From assembly GCA_947629275.1 (NCBI GenBank), contig CANRDG010000034.1, positions 1-13,727 on the forward strand: 13,727 nt of DNA, given 5' to 3'. Shown one piece after another: positions 13,654 to 13,727 of this stretch; the first letter of the stretch is position 1; the number at the start of each line of letters is the position of its first letter. Below the pieces are notes generated by a model. The model saw nothing but the letters and a program-made list of their open reading frames with translations, did not search any database and was not told the origin of the DNA. The position numbers and the translations under genes are program-made. The stretch is from an uncultured Clostridia bacterium. GTDB lineage: Bacteria > Bacillota > Clostridia > Oscillospirales > Ruminococcaceae.

Positions 13654-13727
13654 ATGGAAAATACCAAGCAATATATAGTTACAGGCATGACCTGCGCCGC
13701 CTGCGTGAGCAGAGTTGAAAAGGCTGT
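13654..13727 (+). CDS. copA: Copper-exporting P-type ATPase, 5' end only (cut by window edge)
   Basis: Only the first 24 codons are present. They read into a heavy-metal-associated domain: an opening beta-strand QYIVTG followed by the metal-binding loop GMTCAAC (residues 11-17), which holds Cu(I) with its two cysteines, and the start of the first helix. Together with csoR directly upstream this is most likely the CopA P1B-type ATPase that exports Cu(I). A free CopZ-type chaperone cannot be excluded because the rest lies beyond the window. GGGAGG (13641-13646) lies 7 bases before the ATG. Confidence 0.8.
   Translation, partial: MENTKQYIVTGMTCAACVSRVEKA

Noticed and set aside
1..13727. Mobile element, CRISPR array, tRNA or rRNA
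   Set aside because: I saw no transposase, integrase, direct-repeat array or cloverleaf-like structure; all gene content is housekeeping-like.

Overview
The window looks like ordinary chromosome from a low-to-mid-GC Gram-positive anaerobe of the class Clostridia, probably a Ruminococcus/Oscillospiraceae-type gut bacterium. This is inferred from gene content and signals only: an ECF-type vitamin S component, a type III pantothenate kinase, the cdaA-cdaR pair, an EF-G-2-like paralog, a DUF3343 protein beside a NifS-like enzyme, strong AGGAGG-type ribosome binding sites, TTG and GTG starts, and sigma-A promoters of the form TTGACA-17-TATAAT. I see no insertion sequence, phage gene, integrase, CRISPR array, rRNA or tRNA. 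No stretch without a gene exceeds 300 bases; the longest are the roughly 140-160 base gaps upstream of the EF-G-like gene and of the DUF3343 gene.

Left part (1-3900). A promoter with a palindrome just downstream of its -10 box drives a two-gene vitamin unit: a predicted pantothenate ECF S component followed by coaX, the first enzyme of CoA synthesis. A bidirectional terminator separates it from a convergent, leftward, single-gene unit for an EF-G-like GTPase. That GTPase lacks two canonical G-domain residues, but the tip of its domain IV is intact.

Middle (3898-8042). A leftward single gene encodes a P-type calcium ATPase with one complete Ca2+ site. It is divergent from a rightward pair, a DUF3343 small protein and a class V aminotransferase/cysteine desulfurase, which is likely a sulfur (or selenium) handling pair.

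Right part (8043-13727). An extended -10 promoter drives cdaA-cdaR (c-di-AMP synthesis and its membrane regulator), which overlap by 19 bases. The usual third gene, glmM, is absent. A terminator closes the pair, and its 3' arm contains the Shine-Dalgarno of the next gene, a COG2509-type FAD protein. Beyond a second bidirectional terminator lies a leftward GNAT acetyltransferase-pnuC unit (nicotinamide riboside uptake). Back to back with its promoter is a copper-response operon: csoR with a clear CsoR operator, then the first 24 codons of a CopA-type copper ATPase that runs off the window.

I did not find a convincing new multi-gene system. The most interesting leads are regulatory (palindrome at the pantothenate promoter, overlapping hairpins before cdaA, terminator/Shine-Dalgarno overlap after cdaR, hairpin at the start of the DUF3343 leader), the DUF3343-desulfurase pair without selenium genes in view, and the EF-G-like protein lacking the catalytic switch II histidine.
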